64,000 nucleotides of DNA, from positions 248,001 to 312,000 of the forward strand of contig NZ_JABAIL010000006.1 of NCBI RefSeq assembly GCF_012641475.1. Reading direction: 5' to 3'. Source of the stretch: Flammeovirga agarivorans (GTDB lineage: Bacteria; Bacteroidota; Bacteroidia; Cytophagales; Flammeovirgaceae). Below the pieces are notes generated by a model. The model did no database searches. It was given only the letters and a program-made list of their open reading frames with translations, and had not been told where the DNA came from. Position numbers and translations under genes: made by a program. Shown piece by piece: positions 31,615 through 39,942 of the stretch (within the stretch, counting starts at the first letter, position 1; each line of letters starts with the position of its first letter).

Positions 31615-32775
31615 ATGAAGATTAAAAATATAGTTCCTTATGTGTTGTCACAAGATTTGGAACAACCCTTTTACTTTTCTCAATGGGATTATAAATCGAG
31701 AAAAATCTGTCTTGTAAAGATCATTCTTGAAGATGGTACTTATGGTTGGGGAGAAGGATATGGCCCTGCTGATATGATTGAGACAGGAATCAATTTCTTA
31801 AAACCATTTGTCATTGGACAAAATGTGCTAGAAAATGAAAAGATCTGGCAGATGATGTATTTAAGAACTTTAGATTTTGGACGTAGTGGTATTTTCAATG
31901 CTGCCATTAGTGCAATTGATGTAGCTCTATGGGATTGTAAAGGTAAAGTTTTGAATCAGCCTGTTTCTGTATTGTTAGGAGGGGTAAAAAATGAAGTCAT
32001 TCATCCTTATGCTACAGGTTTCTATTTCACAGATTCTCCAACATTAGATGAGGATTTAAGAGCAGAAGCCAAGTACTACAGAGAGCAAGGTTTTAAGGCT
32101 GCAAAGATGAAAGTAGGCTTAGGGATAGAAAAAGATGTTTACTACGTCAATTTATTAAAAGAAGCCCTAGGTGAGGATGTAAAGTTGATGATTGATTCTA
32201 ACCATGCTTACAATTACAGAGAAGCATTGGAGCTTTGCAAACGTATTGAACATCTGAATATCGGATGGTTTGAAGAACCAGTACATCCTGAAGATTTTAA
32301 AGGATATGCAAAACTGAGAGAGAATACCAACATACCTATTGCAGGTGGGGAATGTGAATATTTGAAGTTTGGTTTTCAGCGTCTTTTTGAGAATGATTCT
32401 GTTGACATTGCCCAGCCAGATATTTGTGCTACAGGTGGCCTGACAGAAGCCAAGCGTATAGCCACATTAGCAGCTGCACATCATAAGGATATAGTACCAC
32501 ATTCTTGGGGTACATGGATTGCCATTAGTGCAGCCATTCACTTTGTATCTAATCTGGATCAGAACCCAGGTAGAATGTTTAGAAACGCTCCAATGATTGA
32601 ATTGGATCGTACAGAAAATCCATTACGAGACGATGTAGTAACACATCAAATTAAAGTCGAAAATGGTGAAATTAAGGTCCCTCAGTTACCGGGCCTAGGT
32701 ATTGATGTAAACCAAAATTATTTAGAGAAATATGCAATCAACTATAGAAAAGAAACAGCTGAAGTTTGGTCATAA
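31615..32775 (+). CDS. Enolase-superfamily enzyme, probable 3,6-anhydro-D-galactonate cycloisomerase
   Basis: 386 aa from the ATG at 31615; the frame is open upstream into the permease gene, but this ATG starts a normal mandelate-racemase/muconate-lactonizing N-terminus. Catalytic and metal residues are in place: K164-x-K166 (AAKMKVG), D194 (MIDSNH), E220 (WFEEPV), E246 (GGECEY) and H296 (VPHSWGT). In carrageenan degraders the equivalent step opens the anhydro ring of 3,6-anhydro-D-galactonate to 2-keto-3-deoxy-D-galactonate. The next genes supply the dehydrogenase before it and the kinase and aldolase after it. The ALDH start overlaps its 3' end by 44 nt. A galactonate dehydratase is the main alternative. 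Confidence 0.88.
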   Translation: MKIKNIVPYVLSQDLEQPFYFSQWDYKSRKICLVKIILEDGTYGWGEGYGPADMIETGINFLKPFVIGQNVLENEKIWQMMYLRTLDFGRSGIFNAAISAIDVALWDCKGKVLNQPVSVLLGGVKNEVIHPYATGFYFTDSPTLDEDLRAEAKYYREQGFKAAKMKVGLGIEKDVYYVNLLKEALGEDVKLMIDSNHAYNYREALELCKRIEHLNIGWFEEPVHPEDFKGYAKLRENTNIPIAGGECEYLKFGFQRLFENDSVDIAQPDICATGGLTEAKRIATLAAAHHKDIVPHSWGTWIAISAAIHFVSNLDQNPGRMFRNAPMIELDRTENPLRDDVVTHQIKVENGEIKVPQLPGLGIDVNQNYLEKYAINYRKETAEVWS

Positions 32776-34195
32776 AAGACTTTACATTAATGGTGAACTT
32801 ATCGAAGGGAAGACTGGCGAGGTAGCTGATGCTATTTCTCCTATAAATAATCAAGCAGTTGCCACTTTATCACAAGCGACTTTAGAAGATACGGAATATG
32901 CCTTAGAGTCTGCTCAGGCAGGTTTTAAAGTATGGTCTAAACTTCCCGTTGAGGAAAGAGTAGCTTGGATGATAAAATTACGTCAGCAACTATTAGACAA
33001 TGCAGATAGATTAAGAACCGCTGTTTGCCATGAAATGGGAAAAACATGGGCGGCTTCTGAAGAAGATATTACAAGTATCACCGATGCATTAGCGTTTTAT
33101 GCAAAGGCTATACAGGAAAAACAAAACTTCGAAATTGAAGATAGACAAGGTACACATACTCACCGTATGATTTACCAACCATTGGGAGTAGTCACGGCTT
33201 TCTTGGCTTGGAATTTCCCATTATTGAATCTTGGTTTCAAGTTAGGACCAGCGTTAGCAGCGGGATGTTCGATCATTATCAAGGCGTCTGAATCATCGTC
33301 TATTTCTGCTTCGATCATTGCAGAATTAGCTCATGAGATCAACTTCCCTAAAGGAGTAATCACAGTATTGCATGGTAACCGTAAAAATGTGGGCATTCCG
33401 TTATGTGAAAGTACGATTCCACAACTGATCACCATGATTGGTTCTACTTTTACAGCTCAGAAGCTAATTGAACAATCGGTAAAAACATCGATAAAAAGAT
33501 ATTCTATGGAATGTGGTGGAAATGCACCATTTATTCTTTTTAAAGATGGAAATATGCAAGATGCATTAGATATCACACAAGCCATAAAGTTTGGAGGTAA
33601 TGCAGGGCAAGTTTGTGTAGCACCTAACCGTTTCTTTATTCAGAGTGATGTTTATGAGGATTTTAAGGATCAGTTGGTAAAAAGAGCACTTCAAACGAAA
33701 GTAGGATATTATGTAGAGGAAGAAGTGGACATGGGACCTGTAGCAAATAAAGCACAGTTAAAATCGGTGCAACAATTTGTAGAGAACTGTGTGAGAGACG
33801 GAGGTGAAATCCTTACAGGAGGCAAGACATTGGATAAAGAAGGTTGTTATTATGCTCCTACTGTAATTGAATTAAAAGACAGAAATGCAGAAATCCTTCA
33901 ACATGAAGTGTTCGGTCCTGTATGTGTGATCATGAAATTCGATACAAAAGAAGAGGTAATGAAATTGGCCAATGATTCTACAGCAGGTTTAGCATCGTAT
34001 ATTTTTACTGAAAACGAAGAGCTGTTAGAAGAGTTTGCTATCAACCTAGAATTTGGAGAGGTACAACAAAATGGGGTGAAGTATGATATCAATTTACCTC
34101 ACTTAGGAGTAAAAAATAGTGGTATTAGTATGGACTGTTCAGAATATGCACTGGACGATTATCTAATATTAAAACGTATTTCGAAAAAGATATAA
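32732..34195 (+). CDS. NAD(P)-dependent aldehyde dehydrogenase, probable 3,6-anhydro-D-galactose dehydrogenase
   Basis: 487 aa cytosolic ALDH-superfamily enzyme. Key residues are N161 (AWNFPL), E260 (SMECGGNAP) and catalytic C295 (GNAGQVCVAPNR), so it should be active. It should oxidise 3,6-anhydro-D-galactose to the aldonate, feeding the cycloisomerase. The ATG at 32732 lies inside the cycloisomerase gene (44-nt overlap), consistent with translational coupling; the ALDH N-terminus KRLYINGELIEG confirms the frame. The kinase follows after 4 nt. Succinate-semialdehyde dehydrogenase-like relatives exist, so the substrate is assigned from operon context. Confidence 0.87.
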   Translation: MQSTIEKKQLKFGHKRLYINGELIEGKTGEVADAISPINNQAVATLSQATLEDTEYALESAQAGFKVWSKLPVEERVAWMIKLRQQLLDNADRLRTAVCHEMGKTWAASEEDITSITDALAFYAKAIQEKQNFEIEDRQGTHTHRMIYQPLGVVTAFLAWNFPLLNLGFKLGPALAAGCSIIIKASESSSISASIIAELAHEINFPKGVITVLHGNRKNVGIPLCESTIPQLITMIGSTFTAQKLIEQSVKTSIKRYSMECGGNAPFILFKDGNMQDALDITQAIKFGGNAGQVCVAPNRFFIQSDVYEDFKDQLVKRALQTKVGYYVEEEVDMGPVANKAQLKSVQQFVENCVRDGGEILTGGKTLDKEGCYYAPTVIELKDRNAEILQHEVFGPVCVIMKFDTKEEVMKLANDSTAGLASYIFTENEELLEEFAINLEFGEVQQNGVKYDINLPHLGVKNSGISMDCSEYALDDYLILKRISKKI

Positions 34196-34199
34196 AGTT

Positions 34200-35183
34200 A
34201 TGATAAGTTTACCAAAGCAGTTTATCAGTTGTGATTGGGGAACATCTAATTTTAGACTCCGATTAATTGATACGAATACGCTTGATGTGGTCAAAGAACA
34301 CAAGACAAGCAAAGGTGTAAAAGCCTTATATCAAGAATACGAATCGAACGCAAATACAAGTCAGTACAAGTACTTTTCTGATTACCTGACAGATCAATTG
34401 AATGAAATTGATGAGGCAGGAAATAGTAAAGTGGTCGTGGCTTCTGGAATGGCTTCTTCATCCATAGGATTACAGGAACTAGGCTATGCTCAAATGCCCA
34501 TTGACGCTTATGGGAGCAATTTATTTAGCAAGTTACTGACCTTAAAAAAAGACCTTTCTTTATTATTAGTATCAGGCGTAAAAACCAATACAGATGTAAT
34601 GAGAGGTGAAGAAGTACAGGCAGTAGGTTTAGCAGATTTTCTTCCAATAAAAAAAGAAGGAGTATTACTTCTGCCGGGTACACATAGTAAGCATATACAA
34701 TATAAAAATGGTATTTACCATGGCTTGCAAACCTTTATGACAGGTGAGCTATTCGATCTAATTGCTAAGGAAAGTATTCTGAATATTTCGATGATAAAGG
34801 CCCCTTTTTCTGAAGAATATAAACCTGCTTTTGTAGAAGGAGTAAAGAAAGGAATGGAGGGAAATCTATCCAGTTCATTGTTCTCGATCAGAGCCAAGGA
34901 TTTGATGCATAACAATTATTTCATGAGGAATAAAAACATCAAACCTGAGACGGTAAAGATCGAAAACTATTATTTCTTAAGTGGGTTGATGATCGGTGAA
35001 GAACTGACTTATCTGAAAAACTCTACGCAACACATTAGTGTAGCTGCTAATGGGGTATTAGGTGAACTGTATCGTATTGCTTTAGCTGAAGTGATGAATA
35101 GAGACATCAACTACCTTGAAGAAGATGTTTTAGAAAAGGCATTATTAATTGGTCAACGAAAAGTATTAAATACCTATGTATAG
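34200..35183 (+). CDS. dgoK: 2-keto-3-deoxy-D-galactonate kinase (DgoK family)
   Basis: 327 aa. The N-terminal phosphate-binding motif is SCDWGTSNFRLRLID, followed by VASGMASSSIG, GVKTNTDVMRGEE and LLPGTHSKHIQ, all typical of DgoK. It should phosphorylate 2-keto-3-deoxy-D-galactonate at O6 with ATP in the cytosol. It overlaps the aldolase start by 8 nt, and the spacing to the ALDH is 4 nt, so these are translated as a unit. The length fits the family. Confidence 0.88.
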   Translation: MISLPKQFISCDWGTSNFRLRLIDTNTLDVVKEHKTSKGVKALYQEYESNANTSQYKYFSDYLTDQLNEIDEAGNSKVVVASGMASSSIGLQELGYAQMPIDAYGSNLFSKLLTLKKDLSLLLVSGVKTNTDVMRGEEVQAVGLADFLPIKKEGVLLLPGTHSKHIQYKNGIYHGLQTFMTGELFDLIAKESILNISMIKAPFSEEYKPAFVEGVKKGMEGNLSSSLFSIRAKDLMHNNYFMRNKNIKPETVKIENYYFLSGLMIGEELTYLKNSTQHISVAANGVLGELYRIALAEVMNRDINYLEEDVLEKALLIGQRKVLNTYV

Positions 35184-35826
35184 CACTTCATTTTCTCAAG
35201 AAAAGTTTCAACAAGCTCCAGTGGTAGGTATCCTAAGAGGTATCGATAAAGAGACATTGGATAGAATTATTCCGGTCTATATTAGGGCGGGTTTTTCTAC
35301 CATAGAAATAACAATGAATACTGATGAAGCCACTTCGCTCATCCGTTATCTTTCACAAAGCTACCCAGATTTAAATGTTGGAGCAGGAACAGTCTGTTCG
35401 TTAGAAGATTTGGATAATGCCTTAAAAAGCGGGGCTCAATTTATTGTTACCCCAATTATTGATGAGACGATTATCAAGAAATGTAAGAAACAAAAAATTC
35501 CAGTATTTCCGGGTGCATTAACTCCATCAGAGATTTATAGAGCCTGGGAAGCGGGAGCCACTGCAGTAAAAGTCTTTCCATGTTCTCAATTTGGTATTCA
35601 ATATATCAAAGATGTGATGGCACCATTGGATCAGATAAAGTTGCTTCCAACGGGAGGGGTAACAAAAGATAATATTACCAATTTCTTTAAAGTTGGAGTT
35701 GAAGGTGTTGGAATGGGAAGTTCATTATTTCCTAAAAAGTTGATGAACGAAGGACAAGAGGAAGCATTGGCTCTTCACCTAAAAGAAATCAAAACGGCTT
35801 ACGAAGCGGCACTTCAGTTGGCATAA
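35176..35826 (+). CDS. dgoA: 2-keto-3-deoxy-6-phosphogalactonate (KDPG/KDPGal) aldolase
   Basis: 216 aa class I aldolase of the Eda/DgoA family. The TIM barrel carries E44 (STIEITMNT), GAGTVCSLED, the Schiff-base lysine K132 (ATAVKVFPCS) and the phosphate loop LPTGGVTKDN. It should split the phosphorylated ketodeoxy sugar acid into pyruvate and D-glyceraldehyde-3-phosphate, ending the anhydrogalactose route. The start overlaps the kinase stop by 8 nt. Specificity for the galacto over the gluco isomer follows from the linked kinase, not from visible residues. Confidence 0.88.
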   Translation: MYSTSFSQEKFQQAPVVGILRGIDKETLDRIIPVYIRAGFSTIEITMNTDEATSLIRYLSQSYPDLNVGAGTVCSLEDLDNALKSGAQFIVTPIIDETIIKKCKKQKIPVFPGALTPSEIYRAWEAGATAVKVFPCSQFGIQYIKDVMAPLDQIKLLPTGGVTKDNITNFFKVGVEGVGMGSSLFPKKLMNEGQEEALALHLKEIKTAYEAALQLA

Positions 35827-35866
35827 GTGTGTGATGTCAACAAAGAATGCCTAAAAAATTAATACT

Positions 35867-37540
35867 ATGAAGCAGGTTATTTTAAAATGCTGTATTGTTT
35901 TATTTTCTCTCTCAATCTATTCATGTAGCCTAAAGAAAGTAGATAACAAAACAGATATCAAAAAGCCAAATATCTTATTTATCTCATTTGATGATTTAAG
36001 ACCAGAAATGGGTACTTATGGTTCAGATGTAGCGATTACACCCAATATTGATAAGCTCGCTAAAAGAGGCTTACAATTTAATCAGGCGTATTGTCAGCAA
36101 GCCATTTGTAGTCCTTCAAGAGCAAGTTTAATGACTGGTGCTCGTCCTGAATCCATCAATGTAATTGAGAATTATACTTATTTCAGAGATGAAAATCCTG
36201 ATATAATTACACTACCTCAACATTTTAAAGAAAATGGATATGAGACGGTGAACTGTGGAAAAGTATACCATGGTAAATTCTCTGATATGGAAAAGTCTTG
36301 GTCAATGCAACCAGATTACAAAGCATTACCTTATAAAGTAAATGCTTTAGTAGAGAAGTTTGTTGACCCTGATAATATCAGAACGTTCAAAGAAAATAAA
36401 GCGAAAATGGTGGCCAAGTATGGTAACCAACACGGCTTAGGAATGGGGCCAGCATTCGAATGTGTTGATGTACCAGATAATGCCTACATCGATGGTGTAA
36501 ATACCGATATGGCTATCCATATTTTGAAAGAACACAAGGCCTCAAAATCTGACAAACCTTTGTTCTTGGGTGTCGGCTATATTGCGGCACATTTGGATTT
36601 CTTAGCCCCTAAGAAATATTGGGACATGTATGATAGAGACGACATTAAGTTGGCCAATCAATACAAAGGACCTGTAAATGGAGCACCTATGGGGTTACAT
36701 GCTTCTTTTGAGTTAAGAGTTCGTTCCAATATTCCTAAATATGGAAAAATTCCTGATTCATTAGCACTGGATCTAAAACATGGTTATTTGGCTACTGCAA
36801 GTTATATCGATGCTCAAGTAGGGAAACTTCTTGCTGCTTTGGAGGAAGAGGATTTACTCGAAAATACTATCGTAATGCTTTGGTCAGATCATGGTTTTCA
36901 TTTAGGAGAAATGGGAGTATGGTGTAAGGCCACCAATTATGATATTGCAACGAGAGTACCACTTATCATCTGGACTCCCGATCAATCAGAGAAAAGTAGA
37001 GGTGTAAAATCAGATGCTCTTGTAGAGTTGGTAGATATGTATCCTACTTTATGTGATCTAGCTGGTTTAGAAAAACCAAAACATTTAGAAGGGCAGTCAT
37101 TTGCTCCTTTGTTAGATAATCCAGACTTAGATTGGAAATCAGCAGTATTTTCATCTTTCCCAACCCCTGCACTTAGAGAATGGGCGGCCAACCCTCTTTC
37201 TAAAGGAATGAGAGAAACGTATTTTGGTCCACTGATCAAAGATGTGGAAGCCAATATCAAAGAAGTAATGAAAGACAAGTGGAACCGTAAGTTATTTGAA
37301 AATGACTTGATGGGTTATGCCATGAAAACTCAACGTTACAAATTGGTATTATGGAAAGACCGCAAAAATAAAGATAAAGCACCGTTGTTTATAGAACTTT
37401 ATGATCACCAAAAAGATCCTAAAGAGACTGTAAATGTAGCGGATCAAAATCCAGAATTGGTAAAAGAACTTATTCAACAATTTAATAAAGGGTGGAAGGG
37501 AAACCTTGCACCGATAAAAGCGGATAATTCATTAATATAA
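35867..37540 (+). CDS. Family S1 sulfatase, iduronate-2-sulfatase-like (S1_7-like), lipoprotein
   Basis: 557 aa. A lipoprotein signal with Cys20 (SIYSC). PNILFISFDDLRPEMGTY starts the fold. The formylglycine motif is C81-S-P-S-R, with NCGKVYHGKF and LWSDHGFHLGEMGVW. It is a strong paralog of the sulfatase at 21349: both share long blocks such as VIENYTYFRDENPDIITLPQ and the ALREWAANPLSKGMRETYFG C-terminal block. It is the last gene of the anhydrogalactose operon (40 nt after the aldolase). The second copy may target a different sulfate position or degree of polymerisation. Confidence 0.9.
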   Translation: MKQVILKCCIVLFSLSIYSCSLKKVDNKTDIKKPNILFISFDDLRPEMGTYGSDVAITPNIDKLAKRGLQFNQAYCQQAICSPSRASLMTGARPESINVIENYTYFRDENPDIITLPQHFKENGYETVNCGKVYHGKFSDMEKSWSMQPDYKALPYKVNALVEKFVDPDNIRTFKENKAKMVAKYGNQHGLGMGPAFECVDVPDNAYIDGVNTDMAIHILKEHKASKSDKPLFLGVGYIAAHLDFLAPKKYWDMYDRDDIKLANQYKGPVNGAPMGLHASFELRVRSNIPKYGKIPDSLALDLKHGYLATASYIDAQVGKLLAALEEEDLLENTIVMLWSDHGFHLGEMGVWCKATNYDIATRVPLIIWTPDQSEKSRGVKSDALVELVDMYPTLCDLAGLEKPKHLEGQSFAPLLDNPDLDWKSAVFSSFPTPALREWAANPLSKGMRETYFGPLIKDVEANIKEVMKDKWNRKLFENDLMGYAMKTQRYKLVLWKDRKNKDKAPLFIELYDHQKDPKETVNVADQNPELVKELIQQFNKGWKGNLAPIKADNSLI

Positions 37541-37556
37541 TAGAGCATGTGTGACT

Positions 37557-37601
37557 TAAGCATCTGTGTATAAGAACTCTTCATTATATCACGGATGCTT
37601 A
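37557..37601 (+). terminator. Hairpin after the anhydrogalactose operon
   Basis: A 12-bp stem with one wobble: TAAGCATCTGTG (37557-37568) and CACGGATGCTTA (37590-37601). Only a short T-rich tail follows. A second hairpin lies right behind it. Confidence 0.55.
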
Positions 37602-37609
37602 TTTATAGT

Positions 37610-37641
37610 AAAGGGGCTATCTTTTTTAGATAGGTCCTTTT
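37610..37641 (+). terminator. Second terminator hairpin before the DUF4380-like gene
   Basis: AAAGGGGCTATCT pairs with AGATAGGTCCTTT (one mismatch, one wobble) with a T-loop and a T at 37641. With the upstream hairpin it forms a tandem terminator. Confidence 0.6.
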
Positions 37642-37677
37642 CATAGTTTTTAACAATCATTGCTAATTAAATAAATC

Positions 37678-39126
37678 ATGAAAAAACAACTAGTACTGAT
37701 CAGTTTATTACTATCATTCTTTTATTCTTCTGCACAGGAACTTGAGAAGATAAAAGATTACAAAGGATGGAAATGGGAAGACATTTACGTTCTGAGCAAC
37801 GAATTTATAAGTGTTGCAGTCGTTCCTGAAGCTGGTGGCCGTGTTTTAGAATACAGTCTAGATCAAACCAATTCACTTTGGGTAAATCCTAAAGAATTTG
37901 GTAATAAATACTCGTCTTCTGATGAAGTAAAAAGCAATCAATGGAGAAATTTTGGAGGCTACCGTTTAGTACCTACTCCTGTAGAGAATTGTGCCTTGGG
38001 AGCTGATGGCAAAAGATCAAAAAGATGGCCCCCTCCAGTAGTAATTGGTGATGCACCTTATACGGTAACAAAAATAGAAGAGAAGAAGGGGCAAGCTGAG
38101 ATTGATATTCAATCGGGAGTACAACATTTACCTGTACCCAAATGGATTCCGAAAGAGAAAACGTTTAGTGTACCAAAAGAACCAGAAGAGTCTATGCAAT
38201 ACTCAAGGTCTTTATCTATTGATCAGAACTCTAGTAAAGTATACTATCTCCATACGTTGAAAAATGTAGGAAAAACTACAATTGAGAGAGGAATTATGTT
38301 GAGTAGTCAACACCAATCTTGGTCAGATGTAAAAAAACAAGACGGCGAAAACTTTGTGGCTTACATTCCTTTTAGTCCAGAATTGCAATTACCTGATGGC
38401 AAGCAGTATCATATTAATGTAACACCAGAATTGCATTGGAGATTTGTTAACAGAAGAAGATTTCCACTAGATAAAAATAATCCGGAACATGTGGAGAAAT
38501 TCTATAATATCGGAACCAATTGGACAGGTGAAGTGGCTCCAGGAATTTTTGAAATACATTTCGACTATAATATGATGGGTGGGTTTCATATCATTTCTTC
38601 TTCATCTTGGGTATGTTATGCTAACAAATTAGAGAACAAGGTTTTCGCCAAGTATTTTGAAAAATATGATCCTAAATTAAAATACGATCATGATGTAAAT
38701 ATTGCGATCTACAATAGTGGTTTAGAAACGGGTTACCTTGAGACAGAGGTTAAAACACCTATTTACACATTAAAGCGAGGAGAAGAATTTACCTTTAAAG
38801 AAACGCATGCAGCAGCTCAAGTATTAAGTTTGCCTGTTTTATCTTTAAACGAAACAGGGGTAGTGACCAGTAAACTAAAATACGATAGTAAAGAGCATAT
38901 AGTGACCGCACAATATGGCACCTTTATTCAAGGAGAGTTACTCTTACAATGTTTTAATGACAAAAATAAATTGATTGAAGATATTCAACTTCATCAAGTG
39001 TCTCCTTTAAAAGGAATTGATTTGAATACTGTTGTACCTGAGCGTACATCTTTTGTCAAAATTATCGTAGTTGATAAAGACAAAAAAGAGCATGTATTGG
39101 ATCAATTAGTATTTAACGAATTATAG
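37678..39126 (+). CDS. Secreted galactose-mutarotase-like protein (DUF4380-like)
   Basis: 482 aa. Signal peptide to about 19 (SSAQE). The motif ISVAVVPEAGGRVLEYSL followed by LWVNPKEFG is typical of the galactose-mutarotase-like/DUF4380 fold (PELGGRI...lw.NP). The C-terminal third is beta-rich. Catalytic residues cannot be assigned. It sits after the S1_7-like sulfatase and before a secreted SRPBCC protein and the FAD oxidoreductase, and appears on its own transcript with terminators on both sides. A sugar-binding, epimerase or lyase role are all possible; no activity is claimed. Confidence 0.65.
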   Translation: MKKQLVLISLLLSFFYSSAQELEKIKDYKGWKWEDIYVLSNEFISVAVVPEAGGRVLEYSLDQTNSLWVNPKEFGNKYSSSDEVKSNQWRNFGGYRLVPTPVENCALGADGKRSKRWPPPVVIGDAPYTVTKIEEKKGQAEIDIQSGVQHLPVPKWIPKEKTFSVPKEPEESMQYSRSLSIDQNSSKVYYLHTLKNVGKTTIERGIMLSSQHQSWSDVKKQDGENFVAYIPFSPELQLPDGKQYHINVTPELHWRFVNRRRFPLDKNNPEHVEKFYNIGTNWTGEVAPGIFEIHFDYNMMGGFHIISSSSWVCYANKLENKVFAKYFEKYDPKLKYDHDVNIAIYNSGLETGYLETEVKTPIYTLKRGEEFTFKETHAAAQVLSLPVLSLNETGVVTSKLKYDSKEHIVTAQYGTFIQGELLLQCFNDKNKLIEDIQLHQVSPLKGIDLNTVVPERTSFVKIIVVDKDKKEHVLDQLVFNEL

Positions 39127-39136
39127 CTTCAGAAAA

Positions 39137-39174
39137 AGGATTGGTCTGATTTTCCTAAAGATTAGACCAATCCT
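39137..39174 (+). terminator. Hairpin after DUF4380-like gene
   Basis: An 11-bp perfect stem, AGGATTGGTCT (39137-39147) with AGACCAATCCT (39164-39174). The following T-run is poor. Confidence 0.55.
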
Positions 39175-39229
39175 CCAAATTATTTGCTTAACGAACTTCC
39201 ATCTTTGCTTTAGATCAAATTCAAGAACA

Positions 39230-39808
39230 ATGTATTTTAATTCTAAGGCTATGAGATCTATTGCTCTTTTTATTCTACTTATGATGGGTATTAACATTGC
39301 AGATGCCCAAAATAAAGAAGCAAATGTTAACGTCAAGATATCAACCATTATCAATGCACCCGCAGATAAAGTGTGGGAAGTTTTAGGCCAACAGTTTGAC
39401 GATATAGCTGATTGGACCACAGTAGTCAAGTCTTCAAAAGCAATAGAAAAAATCCCTACACATATTATTGCAGACCCTTCAGCACCCATTCCAGCAAGAG
39501 AAACTACTTCAGAGAATAAGGGTAAAACGATCACTTTAGTAGAAGTAATCACGGAATACTCTGATGAGAATAGATCATTGAAATTTTATGGAGATGGTCT
39601 TCCAGGCTTTATCGAATTTGCTTCAGATAAACAGTCAGTAATTGAGAAAGGACCTCACCAATGTGTAGTAGTATTTGAAGTAGAAGTGAGGTTGAAAAGT
39701 GTCTTTTCCATCTTTAAAGGAAAAGTCGAAAAAAGATTTGAGGAGAACTTTAAACGAGTTCAAAATGATTTAAAAATTTATGTCGAACGAGAGTTAGTAA
39801 CCAAATAA
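39230..39808 (+). CDS. Secreted SRPBCC-family (START/polyketide-cyclase-like) protein
   Basis: 192 aa, or 185 aa if the start is the second Met at 39251. A hydrophobic signal ends NIADAQ. The mature protein opens with NVKISTIINAPADKVWEVLG, the standard SRPBCC/Bet v 1-like start for a hydrophobic ligand-binding cavity. The C-terminal helix (EKRFEENFKRVQNDLKIYV) fits the fold. SRPBCC proteins are usually cytosolic, so an exported one in a polysaccharide locus is unusual. It has its own strong terminator. Ligand unknown. An antisense reading at 39121-39552 is not considered real. Confidence 0.75.
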   Translation: MYFNSKAMRSIALFILLMMGINIADAQNKEANVNVKISTIINAPADKVWEVLGQQFDDIADWTTVVKSSKAIEKIPTHIIADPSAPIPARETTSENKGKTITLVEVITEYSDENRSLKFYGDGLPGFIEFASDKQSVIEKGPHQCVVVFEVEVRLKSVFSIFKGKVEKRFEENFKRVQNDLKIYVERELVTK

Positions 39809-39825
39809 GGGGTAATAAGTCTAAG

Positions 39826-39852
39826 GCTCAGCATTTTTTGCTGAGCTTTTTT
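39826..39852 (+). terminator. Intrinsic terminator after SRPBCC gene
   Basis: GCTCAGCA (39826-39833) pairs with TGCTGAGC (39839-39846), followed by six T. Confidence 0.9.
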
Positions 39853-39942
39853 ATTGATCCAAAGAGACAATCTAATGATTGAAACAGACATCCCTTCTTT
39901 TTCACTTTTACATATTTGTTTGAATAACAAAGAAGTAATGAA

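Noticed and set aside
39121-39552. 143-codon minus-strand reading opposite the SRPBCC gene
   Set aside because: It lies fully antisense to a gene with a signal peptide and recognisable fold, and has no family features.
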